Assembly: GCA_016223105.1 (NCBI GenBank)
Contig: JACRPR010000017.1
Location: forward strand, 35,510 to 71,766
From: Chloroflexota bacterium
Lineage (GTDB): Bacteria; Chloroflexota; Anaerolineae; UBA4142
Reading direction: 5' to 3'
Length of the DNA stretch: 36,257 nucleotides
Shown in pieces: positions 16,401-23,576 of the stretch (within the stretch, counting starts at the first letter, position 1; each line of letters begins with the position of its first letter). The notes under the pieces were generated by a model. The model was not told the origin of the DNA, searched no databases, and worked only from the letters and a program-made list of their open reading frames with translations. A program made the position numbers and the translations under genes.

Positions 16401-17372
16401 ATGGGCAAGCGATTCATTTTTATTTTTTTGATCGCGCTCGCGTGCGGCGCATTGTTGCTCGCGCCGCGCGTCGCCGCGCAAACACCGATCAACACCGCGC
16501 CGCAAACCGCGCGCTATCTCGACAATCAATGGCATTACATTCCGGCAAATACCACGCTCTATTTTCTTTTCGATTACACCGGCGACCGTTCGATTTTTGA
16601 ATTGGTGTTGGCGGACGGCAACCCCAAAAAATTGCAATTCAATTTGTACACGCCCGGGCAAATGAGCGGGCAGGAAGATAGCAGTAAACCATTCGGGCGC
16701 GGCTCTGCGCCGATGGTCAATTGCGATAGCGGCAGATGTCCGAGCAATCACATTCTTTGGAAAGGCGCAATGCCGGCGGGGGGAACGTTCCTGGTCGAGG
16801 TCGTCAATCCAAACCCGGTTGGGACGCCGTACTTTTTGGGAATTGTGGGAAGCGGCATCACTTTGCGCGTGCCGCAACCGCAACCGCCGATTCAACTTCT
16901 GCCCTATGTCGCGCCAACGCTGACCGCGACGCCGACGATCACAACCACCGCGACCATGACCCCAACGTCGAGCGCGCACAGTGCGACCGCGACGTCAACA
17001 AGTGCCGCGACAATCACGCCAACCATCGCGGCGAGTCCGATCATCACTGACGCGACATTTGTCCTGGGCAGCCCCCCACAAATCATCCCGGAATTTTCAG
17101 AACGCTATGTTTCGTTTTTTTATCCGGGCGAGCGCGCGCAAATCGAAATTGTGATCCCCGAGGGCGCGGCGGCGCGTTTAATGTTTCTGATTTTTTTCCA
17201 GGACGCGCCGAATGTTGAAATCAAATTCATCGGCGCATCGAGCGCGTCCGCGCGCGACGCGATTTGGATTGGCGAGTTCAATATGCCGGGAATGGGTTAC
17301 GTGCAAGTGATCAATAACAATCCAGTCGCGCAACCGGTTCAAGTGATTGTTACCGGCACCCAGGTCAAATAA
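16401..17372 (+). CDS. Secreted protein with two similar domains and a Thr-rich linker
   Basis: A 323-residue exported protein. The first 27 residues are a signal peptide (FIFIFLIALACGALLLAP then VAAQ). Two beta-rich domains of about 120 residues flank a linker of about 55 residues made of T, S, A and P (TLTATPTITTTATMTPTSS). The two domains look related: both end with a phrase about VNPNPVGTPYFLGIVG or INNNPVAQPVQVIVTG. They resemble PPC-type extracellular domains, but the match is weak. The linker suggests a cell-surface or glycosylated protein. It has its own promoter and stands alone; function unknown. Confidence 0.8.
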   Translation: MGKRFIFIFLIALACGALLLAPRVAAQTPINTAPQTARYLDNQWHYIPANTTLYFLFDYTGDRSIFELVLADGNPKKLQFNLYTPGQMSGQEDSSKPFGRGSAPMVNCDSGRCPSNHILWKGAMPAGGTFLVEVVNPNPVGTPYFLGIVGSGITLRVPQPQPPIQLLPYVAPTLTATPTITTTATMTPTSSAHSATATSTSAATITPTIAASPIITDATFVLGSPPQIIPEFSERYVSFFYPGERAQIEIVIPEGAAARLMFLIFFQDAPNVEIKFIGASSASARDAIWIGEFNMPGMGYVQVINNNPVAQPVQVIVTGTQVK

Positions 17373-17433
17373 TTTCGCGCCTCCCGCGCGCGTCGCTAAC
17401 ACCGGTGGTTACTAATGGAACAGTCTCTCACCC

Positions 17434-18807
17434 ATGCAACCGCGTCCAAAGAAACTTGTTAATCCAATGGAACACCAAATCGTTACGTCGTTTCTTCCGC
17501 TCCGTTCCTCCGCCCTCACGATTTTTCGCGCCGCGCTCGACGCCGGCGATCCGCGCGGCGCGATTCGGCGCGCGCTTGAACGCGCGGGTGATCGCTTGCG
17601 CGTGCGCGAGCACGCGTACGATCTGCGTCGCGTGTTTGTGATCGGTTTTGGTAAAGCGAGCGCGGCGATGGCGCACGCGGTCGAAGAAATTCTCGATGAT
17701 AAAATTTTTGGCGGCGCGGTCAGCGTCAAGTACGGACATCTTGCGCCCCTTGCGAAAATTTCACTGACCGAAGCCGGGCATCCGCTCCCCGACGAAAATA
17801 GTTTGCGCGGCGCGCAAAAAATTCTCGATCTCTTGCGCGACACGCGCGAAGATGATCTCGTGATCTGCGTGATCTCCGGCGGCGGCTCGGCTCTGCTCGA
17901 ATTTCCGGTTGAAGGTGTGGCGCTCGACGATTTGCGCGCGACGACCGATGTGCTTTTGCGCGCGGGCGCGACGATCAACGAGTTGAACACGATCCGCAAA
18001 CATCTCTCGCAAGTTAAAGGCGGACAACTCGCGCGCGCATCGCACGCGCCGATCGTTTCGCTCATTCTCTCCGATGTGCTTGGCTCGCCGCTCGATGTGA
18101 TCGCGTCAGGACCGACCGCGCCGGATTCGACGACGTTCGCGGACGCGCGCGCGATCATCGCGCGGTACGATCTGCGCGATCAACTGCCCGCGAGTGTGCT
18201 CGCGCATCTCGAACAACCCGACCCTTCGACGCGCTCAGGGTGGGACACGCCGAAATCAGACGATCCAATTTTCGCGCGTGTGCAAAACGTCGTCATCGCG
18301 GACAATGCCATCGCGTGCGAGGCGGCTCTGCGCGCGGCGCGCGACCTGGGATTCAACGCGCTCCTGCTCACGACATTTTTGCAAGGCGAAGCGCGCGAGG
18401 TCGCAAAAGTATTCGCGGCAATCGCGCGCGAAATCGCGACGCGCGATCACCCCATCGCGAAACCGGCGTGTATCATCGCCGGCGGCGAAACGACGGTAAC
18501 GGTTCGCGGCGACGGCGCCGGCGGACGCAATCAGGAACTCGCGCTCGCGGGTGCAATCGAAATCGCGGGGATGCGAAATGTTGTGCTGTTGAGCGGTGGC
18601 ACCGACGGCACGGATGGTCCGACCGACGCGACCGGCGCACTCGCGGATGGCGCGACCCTGGCGCGCGCGGCGGAACGCGGAATGGATGCGCGTGCGTTTC
18701 TCGCGCGCAACGACGCGTACCATTTTTTCAAACCGCTCGATGATTTGATCATCACGGGTCCGACAAACACAAATTTGAACGACGTGATCGTGATGTTGGT
18801 CGAATAA
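17434..18807 (+). CDS. Glycerate 2-kinase (MOFRL/DUF4147 family)
   Basis: About 457 residues, the usual length for the family. It phosphorylates D-glycerate to 2-phosphoglycerate with ATP, feeding lower glycolysis from serine, glyoxylate or pentose routes. Signatures are RVFVIGFGKASAAMAHA near residue 66, VISGGGSALL near 148, the MOFRL-domain GGETTVTVRGDGAGGRNQE near 350, and LSGGTDGTDGPTDATGA. The start is uncertain: ATG at 17434 or at 17467, neither with a good ribosome site. A palindrome at 18222-18240 adds the in-frame peptide DPSTRSGW. A terminator follows the stop at once. Confidence 0.92.
   Translation: MQPRPKKLVNPMEHQIVTSFLPLRSSALTIFRAALDAGDPRGAIRRALERAGDRLRVREHAYDLRRVFVIGFGKASAAMAHAVEEILDDKIFGGAVSVKYGHLAPLAKISLTEAGHPLPDENSLRGAQKILDLLRDTREDDLVICVISGGGSALLEFPVEGVALDDLRATTDVLLRAGATINELNTIRKHLSQVKGGQLARASHAPIVSLILSDVLGSPLDVIASGPTAPDSTTFADARAIIARYDLRDQLPASVLAHLEQPDPSTRSGWDTPKSDDPIFARVQNVVIADNAIACEAALRAARDLGFNALLLTTFLQGEAREVAKVFAAIAREIATRDHPIAKPACIIAGGETTVTVRGDGAGGRNQELALAGAIEIAGMRNVVLLSGGTDGTDGPTDATGALADGATLARAAERGMDARAFLARNDAYHFFKPLDDLIITGPTNTNLNDVIVMLVE
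18222..18240. repeat. Intragenic palindrome encoding PSTRSG
   Basis: CCCTTCGACGCGCTCAGGG inside glycerate kinase, read as DPSTRSGW. Same motif, other orientation, as 10966-10984. Confidence 0.75.
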
Positions 18808-18810
18808 AAA

Positions 18811-18842
18811 AATCCGCCGGGTTTATGCCCGGCAGATTTTTT
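18811..18842 (+). terminator. Intrinsic terminator after glycerate kinase
   Basis: AATCCGCCGGG pairs with CCCGGCAGATT around a TTTATG loop, followed by a T run. Confidence 0.85.
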
Positions 18843-18856
18843 GTACGGCTTCAGAT

Positions 18857-18883
18857 GTCATTGCGAGCGGAGCGAAGCAATCC
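18857..18883. repeat. Dispersed ATTGCGAGCGGAGCGAAGCAAT repeat
   Basis: GTCATTGCGAGCGGAGCGAA followed by GCAATCC: an imperfect palindrome of a kind found scattered in many bacterial genomes. It lies in the gap between two convergent genes. Confidence 0.65.
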
Positions 18884-18889
18884 CCGACA

Positions 18890-18962
18890 ACGGACGTTGG
18901 ATGTTAGAAATTGGATGTTGGAATCGCGTCCAACATCAAACATCAAACTTCCAATCTCCAAT
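18890..18962. repeat. GTTGGA/TCCAAC inverted repeat, copy 1
   Basis: Left part ACGTTGGATGTTAGAAATTG and GATGTTGGA, right part TCCAACATCAAACATCAAAC and TTCCAATCTCCAA. It ends at the stop codon of the minus-strand GNAT gene. Two larger copies flank napD (26355-26475 and 26721-26835). Confidence 0.7.
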
Positions 18963-20474
18963 TCATCCACGCATCCCCGCGAGATTTTGATACAATTTCA
19001 AACCCAGGCGCGGATAGCGATCACACAAAGCGGTCAAGCGTTCGCGCGTCAGCGTGAGCAAACGCGTATCAATCCCGGCATACGGCGTGATCGCATCGGA
19101 CGCGCCGAACAACACTTCGGGGTTGACGCATCCGCCCGCGCCAATCGTCGCGTTCCCGTGTTGCACGGAACCGGACAGCACAATGTGCAACGCGTTCGCG
19201 TCAAGGATCGCGCCCGGTGTCGGATACGTTTCTTCGCCGGCGCGTTGAAAGAGATACGCTTCGAGCGGTGTGAATCCTTTGAGCGGCGCGGTGTCGAGCG
19301 CGGGAAGTTTTTTCATGCGCTCGGCGGACGCGCGCGCAAATGCCGGCGCGACGATATCGAAATACTCGCGCGACGGATCGGTCAATTCGAGCGGTCCCAA
19401 ATCCCAGAGCGTATTTAGTTTCATCATGCGAATCACATCGGGGCGATGCGTCGCGTGAAAAACCATTCCTGGCACAAACGCCGCCGGCAAAAAGCCCATC
19501 TCGAACAAAGTCTGTTGCATCACCGGACTCGCCGCGTTCACATCGCACTCGATCACTTGCGCCTGATGCACTTGCTCCGCTTGCTCGACGGCGTACCGCA
19601 ACAAACTGCCCTTGATCACATTTTCTTGCGCGATCAATTCGGTGATTCGCACGAGCCCGTCGTGCTCTTCAAAATAATAACCAATCGCGCCGAGCGTGCG
19701 ATCGCCTTCGGACGCGACCGAGTACGTCGCTTTTTTCGCTTGCAATTGCGACAAGCCCTGGTCAATGTGCAGACTGCCGAAAATTTCCGGCTCGATCAAG
19801 CGACCGTGTTCGATCTTGAGCAAACGCAAAAGCGAAATGCCGGTGAGCGGATGAATCGCGACGCTCTGATCAATCGGATAGCCGCGCGCGTTATCGCGCA
19901 CGGTAAATTTTTCGTCAAGCTCGAGATTGCGGAACGACAATTGCGCGAGCGGCGCGACCGCGGGAATCACTTCCGCCGTCCCAGGATGCCGGAGATTGCG
20001 CCCGTTGCCAAACAATTGTCCGCTGATGACAAAACTTTCGCGCCAGGTCATTTTGTATGTCAACGGCAAAAAACCGAGCGGCGCGAGACCGATATTGTCG
20101 CAAATTTTTTGCGTTTTGGGATGCACGGTGCGCGCTTCGGCAAACGCGAATTCGACGCGCTCATCCGACGCGTCCACGAGCGCGGTGAGCATTTGCCGTC
20201 CCAGCCCCTTGCCGCCGACCTGGGGATCGACGACCAGGCGACCAATCTCGCCGATCTGATCGTTGTAATCGCCGAAATTCAAAATGCACGCGCCCGACGC
20301 GACGATGCGCGAACCATCTTCGATCACGAGCCAGATAATGTTGTCGGAATAAATGCCGCGCTTGACCCAGTTCGGATCGTAAAATTCCGGGATCGCGTAA
20401 TCGTCGCCGTAATTCGCGCGAAACAGTTGGATGACGTTTTCGATATCGGATTCTTGAATCGGGCGAATGTGCAT
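18963..20474 (-). CDS. Two GNAT domains fused to a cNMP-binding-like domain
   Basis: 503 residues. Residues 1-145 are an N-acetyltransferase (MHIRPIQESDIENVIQLFRA; acetyl-CoA loop RLVVDPQVGGKGLGRQML at 79-96). Residues about 190-365 look like a second, diverged GNAT fold (ITELIAQENVIKGSLLRYAV, then NAASPVMQQTLFEMGFLPA). Residues about 410-500 resemble a cyclic-nucleotide-binding beta barrel (YPTPGAILDANALHIVLSGS, GGCVNPEVLFGASD, then a short helical end). The phosphate-binding cassette is degenerate: no Arg in the expected place, so ligand binding is doubtful. The start has GGAGG five bases upstream. Acceptor unknown; protein lysine or small molecule are possible. Confidence 0.8.
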   Translation of the reverse strand: MHIRPIQESDIENVIQLFRANYGDDYAIPEFYDPNWVKRGIYSDNIIWLVIEDGSRIVASGACILNFGDYNDQIGEIGRLVVDPQVGGKGLGRQMLTALVDASDERVEFAFAEARTVHPKTQKICDNIGLAPLGFLPLTYKMTWRESFVISGQLFGNGRNLRHPGTAEVIPAVAPLAQLSFRNLELDEKFTVRDNARGYPIDQSVAIHPLTGISLLRLLKIEHGRLIEPEIFGSLHIDQGLSQLQAKKATYSVASEGDRTLGAIGYYFEEHDGLVRITELIAQENVIKGSLLRYAVEQAEQVHQAQVIECDVNAASPVMQQTLFEMGFLPAAFVPGMVFHATHRPDVIRMMKLNTLWDLGPLELTDPSREYFDIVAPAFARASAERMKKLPALDTAPLKGFTPLEAYLFQRAGEETYPTPGAILDANALHIVLSGSVQHGNATIGAGGCVNPEVLFGASDAITPYAGIDTRLLTLTRERLTALCDRYPRLGLKLYQNLAGMRG

Positions 20475-20503
20475 AGGTGCCTCCGTAAGATTTGAATGGC
20501 GCG

Positions 20504-20532
20504 ATTGTACGCAGAATCGGCGCGGGTGACAA
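20504..20532 (-). promoter_or_regulatory. Promoter of the GNAT fusion gene
   Basis: TTGTCA (20527-20532), 17 bases, TACAAT (20504-20509) on the minus strand, about 30 bases before the ATG. Confidence 0.78.
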
Positions 20533-20594
20533 GGGGGATTGCCGGATGATTTTCCGCAACTCGGAATCACCGGTTCTTGACCACAGTCGCAAAG

Positions 20595-20713
20595 CAATAC
20601 CTTCGCCAAGTAATTTTTGATCCGCGAATTACGCGAATCTCCGCCAATTTCTGTTTTTTATTCGCGTTATTCGCGTTATTCGCGGATCAATTCTAGTTTT
20701 GGCGAAGGTATTG
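20595..20713. repeat. MITE-like element B with perfect 15-bp ends
   Basis: The ends CAATACCTTCGCCAA (20595-20609) and TTGGCGAAGGTATTG (20699-20713) are exact inverted repeats. Inside, TTGATCCGCGAATTACGCGAA pairs imperfectly with TTCGCGTTATTCGCGGATCA. Ends match element A at 870-1034; the inner core matches the palindrome at 30290-30355. No gene is present. Confidence 0.78.
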
Positions 20714-20745
20714 AAAGGACACGCAATTTTTAGTTGGAATAAAAA

Positions 20746-20777
20746 AACAAGCCCGCGCGATGCCGGGCTTGTTTTTT
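20746..20777. terminator. Hairpin terminator, second of two
   Basis: AACAAGCCCG (20746-20755) with CGGGCTTGTT (20764-20773), A run before and T run after, so it can work on both strands. It lies beyond the aminotransferase terminator. Confidence 0.7.
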
Positions 20778-20787
20778 ATTTTGTGAT

Positions 20788-20833
20788 CCAAAAAACCAGG
20801 TTCCCGCGAAGCGAGAAACCTGGTTTTTTATTT
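20788..20833 (-). terminator. Terminator of the aminotransferase gene
   Basis: AAAAAACCAGGTT and AACCTGGTTTTTT around GCGAAGC. It directly follows the aminotransferase stop on the minus strand, with a T run on that strand. The same CCAGGTT arms occur at 34485-34515. Confidence 0.82.
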
Positions 20834-22003
20834 TCAATCCTGAATTTTTTCAATCGCCGCGCGAATCCGCGTCAATGCTTTTTGGATATTCTCCAGCGAG
20901 TTGGCGTACGAAAAGCGCACGTAATCTTCGGATTGATCGCCGAACGCGGTGCCGCTGACGCACGCGACGCCGGCTTCATTCAAAATATAATCCGCGAGTT
21001 TGCGCGAACCCCAACCGGTGCCGCGCGTGTTCGGATATGCGTAAAACGCGCCGCGCGCTTTGAGACACTTGAAACCGGGGATCGCGTTCAAGCCGTCCAC
21101 GATCACATCGCGGCGTTGTTTGAACGCCGCGACCATTGTGCCGACGGCGTCTTGCGGACCGGTCAACGCTTCGACGCCGGCGTACTGCGTGAATCCCGCG
21201 ACGCACGAATTGGAATTCGTTTGCAAGCGCGTAATGTGCGGCACGATTTCTTTCGGCATCACACCCCAGCCCAAACGCCAGCCGGTCATCGCGTACGTTT
21301 TGCTAAACCCGTCGAGCAAAATCGCGCGTTCCGCCATCCCAGGAATTTGCAGTAAACTGTCGAACGCGCCGTCGTACAACACGCGCCAATAAATTTCATC
21401 GGTGAACACGGTGATGTCGTACTTGTTCGCGACCTCCGCGACGACTTGCAGATCGGATTTTTCAAACACGCCGCCGGTCGGATTGTGCGGAGTGTTGAGA
21501 ATAATCATTTTCGTTTTCGAATTCGCCTTCGCGCGAAATTCGTCGGGATCGAATCGAAAATTATTTTCCTCGCGCAAGTGGTACGGCACCGGGATTCCGT
21601 TCGAGTACTTGATCATACTTTCGTAAATCGGAAAACCTGGGACGGGATACAACACCTCGTCGCCCGGTTCGACGAGCGCGAGGAGCGAGAAAAACATAAT
21701 CGGTTTCGCGCCCGGCGTAACGACGACCTGGTCGGGCGAGACCGCGATGCCGCGCGTCGCGCTCGTATGTTCCGCGATCGCTTGGCGCAATTCGGGAATG
21801 CCCTGGCTCGGTGTGTATTTCGTTTTGCCGTCGCGCAGAGCGCGAATCCCGGCTTCAACGATATTTTGCGGCGTCGGAAAATCCGGCTCGCCGACTTCGA
21901 GATGCACGATCGCTTTGCCCTGGGCTTCGAGCGCGCGCGCCTTGACCAAAACCTCGAACGCGGTTTCCGTGCCGAGCCGATTCATTCGTTGTGCGATTCG
22001 CAT
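20834..22003 (-). CDS. Class I PLP-dependent aminotransferase
   Basis: 389 residues, AspB-type fold I aminotransferase. The N-terminus IVHLEVGEPDFPTPQNIVEA, the middle NTPHNPTGGVF, the PLP lysine in DGFSKTYAMTGWRLGW and the C-terminal VRFSYANSLENIQ are all in place. It moves an amino group between an amino acid and a 2-oxoacid; aspartate, alanine or aromatic substrates cannot be separated. GGAGG lies five bases before the ATG at 22003, which excludes a longer frame. It follows the thioesterase on the same strand after a small palindrome and ends in two terminators. Confidence 0.93.
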   Translation of the reverse strand: MRIAQRMNRLGTETAFEVLVKARALEAQGKAIVHLEVGEPDFPTPQNIVEAGIRALRDGKTKYTPSQGIPELRQAIAEHTSATRGIAVSPDQVVVTPGAKPIMFFSLLALVEPGDEVLYPVPGFPIYESMIKYSNGIPVPYHLREENNFRFDPDEFRAKANSKTKMIILNTPHNPTGGVFEKSDLQVVAEVANKYDITVFTDEIYWRVLYDGAFDSLLQIPGMAERAILLDGFSKTYAMTGWRLGWGVMPKEIVPHITRLQTNSNSCVAGFTQYAGVEALTGPQDAVGTMVAAFKQRRDVIVDGLNAIPGFKCLKARGAFYAYPNTRGTGWGSRKLADYILNEAGVACVSGTAFGDQSEDYVRFSYANSLENIQKALTRIRAAIEKIQD

Positions 22004-22023
22004 ATTGCCTCCTTCAAAAATGT

Positions 22024-22047
22024 ATGGCAAATCTCCGATTTGCCTTA
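22024..22047. repeat. Short palindrome at the thioesterase stop codon
   Basis: GGCAAATC, three bases, GATTTGCC. On the minus strand TAA of the stop is its first triplet. Related to 1979-2001. Confidence 0.65.
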
Positions 22048-22578
22048 CGCGCGATGCGCGCGCGTGAGCCGAAGTTCCTGGCGCGATTCGGCTTCCGCCC
22101 AACGGCGGCGATCTTCTTCAGTTTCGAGAACGAGCGGCGGGACTGATGTTGGTTTGCCCGCGTCATCGAGCGCGACAAAAACCGCGAACGCGGAATTGGT
22201 GTGCGTGATTTCGCCGGTGACCGGATTTTCCGCTTCGACGCGCACGCCAACTTCGATGGACGATCTGCCGACCCAGTTCACGGACGAACGCAGGGTGAGC
22301 AAGTGCCCGACTTTGACCGGCGATAAAAACGTCATCGAGTCCATCGCGATCGTGACGACCGGGCGTCGCGCGTGGCGCATCGCCGCGAGTCCGCCGGCTT
22401 CGTCCACGAGTTTCATAATGTAACCGCCGTGCACATTGCCGAGCGGGTTCGCGTCCGACGGCATCATTTGTTGACTGAGGATAACCTGGGATTCGGAAGA
22501 ACATTTCGCGGGCAAGCGCGGATCGCCGCCGCGAATATCCATCGCCGTTGCCGCGCGTTCGCTGGGGATGTGATTCAT
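22045..22578 (-). CDS. Acyl-CoA thioesterase, hotdog fold
   Basis: 177 residues of the YciA/BACH type hotdog family. The active-site helix region is NPLGNVHGGYIMKLVDEAGG, followed by TIAMDSMTFLSPVKVGHLL and VEAENPVTGE. It hydrolyses acyl-CoA thioesters in the cytoplasm. The ATG at 22578 is preceded by AGGA; the frame is open further up through a repeat element, which is transcribed but not expected to be translated. A good promoter lies at 22688-22716. Confidence 0.9.
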   Translation of the reverse strand: MNHIPSERAATAMDIRGGDPRLPAKCSSESQVILSQQMMPSDANPLGNVHGGYIMKLVDEAGGLAAMRHARRPVVTIAMDSMTFLSPVKVGHLLTLRSSVNWVGRSSIEVGVRVEAENPVTGEITHTNSAFAVFVALDDAGKPTSVPPLVLETEEDRRRWAEAESRQELRLTRAHRA

Positions 22579-22600
22579 CGTTTCATTCCTCGTTGGGAGC

Positions 22601-22673
22601 GCGTTTTGAAATTCACTGTGGCGCGGCTTTTCCAAGCCGCCAATGCGGGCTCGAAAGCCCGCACCACAAATTT
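22601..22673. repeat. Three-stem palindromic repeat E
   Basis: Shares GCGTTTTGAAATTC, GCGGCTTTTCCAAGCCGCCA and ATGCGGGCT with repeat D at 14843-14929. Its right outer arm has diverged. It lies in the 5' leader of the thioesterase transcript. Confidence 0.72.
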
Positions 22674-22687
22674 TCCAAAGTGGCGCA

Positions 22688-22716
22688 AGTATATCTGATT
22701 TTGCGATGCGTGGCAA
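22688..22716 (-). promoter_or_regulatory. Promoter of the thioesterase-aminotransferase unit
   Basis: TTGCCA (22711-22716), 17 bases, TATACT (22688-22693) on the minus strand. Start of transcription near 22681, leaving a leader of about 100 bases filled by repeat E. Confidence 0.8.
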
Positions 22717-22719
22717 TTC

Positions 22720-22860
22720 GTGATGATTCGTTGTTGGTTAATCGTTAATCGTGATGCGTGATGCGTGATTGATTCGATTAACGATTAACGAATAACGAAT
22801 AATGATTAACGAATCTAGTCCGCTTGGACTAGATTTGGTCGAAAACCAAAATCCAAAATC
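22720..22860. repeat. AT-rich TTAATCGTTAATCG inverted repeat
   Basis: GATTCG, TTAATCGTTAATCGTGATGC and GATGCGTGATTGATTCG are followed by ATTAACGATTAACGAATAAC and a further ATTAACGAATC. Left and right halves are imperfect complements. Between divergent genes; no coding capacity. A second small palindrome (CTAGTCC, GC, TTGGACTAG type) follows near 22815-22833. Confidence 0.6.
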
Positions 22861-22874
22861 AGCCGCTTGAACGA

Positions 22875-22903
22875 TTGTCGCAGGACGGCGCGCGTGGTAA
22901 ACT
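22875..22903 (+). promoter_or_regulatory. Candidate promoter of the respiratory island
   Basis: TTGTCG (22875-22880), 17 bases, TAAACT (22898-22903). Each box matches four of six consensus positions. The leader to the Rieske start would be about 190 bases. No FNR- or NarL-type site is clear. Confidence 0.4.
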
Positions 22904-23034
22904 AGCCCCAAGTTTTTACGCAATTGCATACGTGATCGAGCATCAACGTGGATGCTCGCGAATGAGCCGATGAAGCGGCGCGCTAACTTGTCTGGAGCGA
23001 GTTGGTGTGCCGTTTTATTTTTTTTACGATGGTC

Positions 23035-23070
23035 GTGTAGAGACGTTCGCGAAGCGTGCAACGTCTCTAC
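23035..23070. repeat. GTAGAGACGTT hairpin in the leader of the Rieske gene
   Basis: GTAGAGACGTT and AACGTCTCTAC, 11-bp perfect arms around a 12-14 base loop; a common dispersed hairpin type. It ends about 20 bases before the ribosome site of the Rieske gene. Confidence 0.7.
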
Positions 23071-23102
23071 ATGACCGAATCAGGAGAAAGGAGGCGATCG
23101 GT

Positions 23103-23576
23103 TTGGACGAAGAAAAAAACAAAACCCCAGATCAAGCGGTAACGCGTCGTGATTTTCTGGTGAGTGGCGCAATGGCAACTTCGCTCGCCGCCGTCGGGGT
23201 GGTCGCAGGATCGTTTGGCTGGCAATTCGTCTATCCTGCCGCGGCAAAAATTCCGACCGTTCAGGTGTTGGCAACTTCGTTGAGCAAACTTCCGCCGGGC
23301 ACGCGCAAGGTGATGAAACTCGGCGGCAATGAAGTCGTCCTGATGAACACAAATGGCACGGTGCGCGCCATCTCGACGGTCTGCACGCATCTCGGTTGTC
23401 GCGCCGCGTGGGAAGAGGGACGCCAGCAATTCGTCTGCCCGTGTCACACCGGGATTTTCGACGTGAACGGCAAAGTGGTTTCGGGTCCCCAACCGCGCGC
23501 ACTCGATGAGTTCGCGGTGGAGATTAAATCGGGGAATGTGTACGTCGCCGTGCCGCAAAAGGAGGGTGCGGGATGA
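23103..23576 (+). CDS. Rieske [2Fe-2S] protein
   Basis: 157 residues from a TTG codon; GGAGG eight bases upstream decides this start, and the ATG far upstream would run through a hairpin. RRDFLVSG at 15-22 and a hydrophobic stretch to about 46 form a Tat-type signal anchor. The cluster motifs are CTHLGC (C94, H96, C99) and CPCH (C112, C114, H115), giving the two His, two Cys ligands and the disulfide pair. The HTGIFD end differs from the usual HGSxFD. It passes electrons from quinol bound at cytochrome b to an external acceptor. Its stop overlaps the cytochrome b start (ATGA). No cytochrome c1 or f follows. Confidence 0.95.
   Translation: MDEEKNKTPDQAVTRRDFLVSGAMATSLAAVGVVAGSFGWQFVYPAAAKIPTVQVLATSLSKLPPGTRKVMKLGGNEVVLMNTNGTVRAISTVCTHLGCRAAWEEGRQQFVCPCHTGIFDVNGKVVSGPQPRALDEFAVEIKSGNVYVAVPQKEGAG

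Noticed and set aside
23007-23102. Upstream ATG extension of the Rieske protein
   Set aside because: It runs through a dispersed hairpin, has no ribosome site, and would bury the Tat motif. The TTG at 23103 has a good GGAGG.
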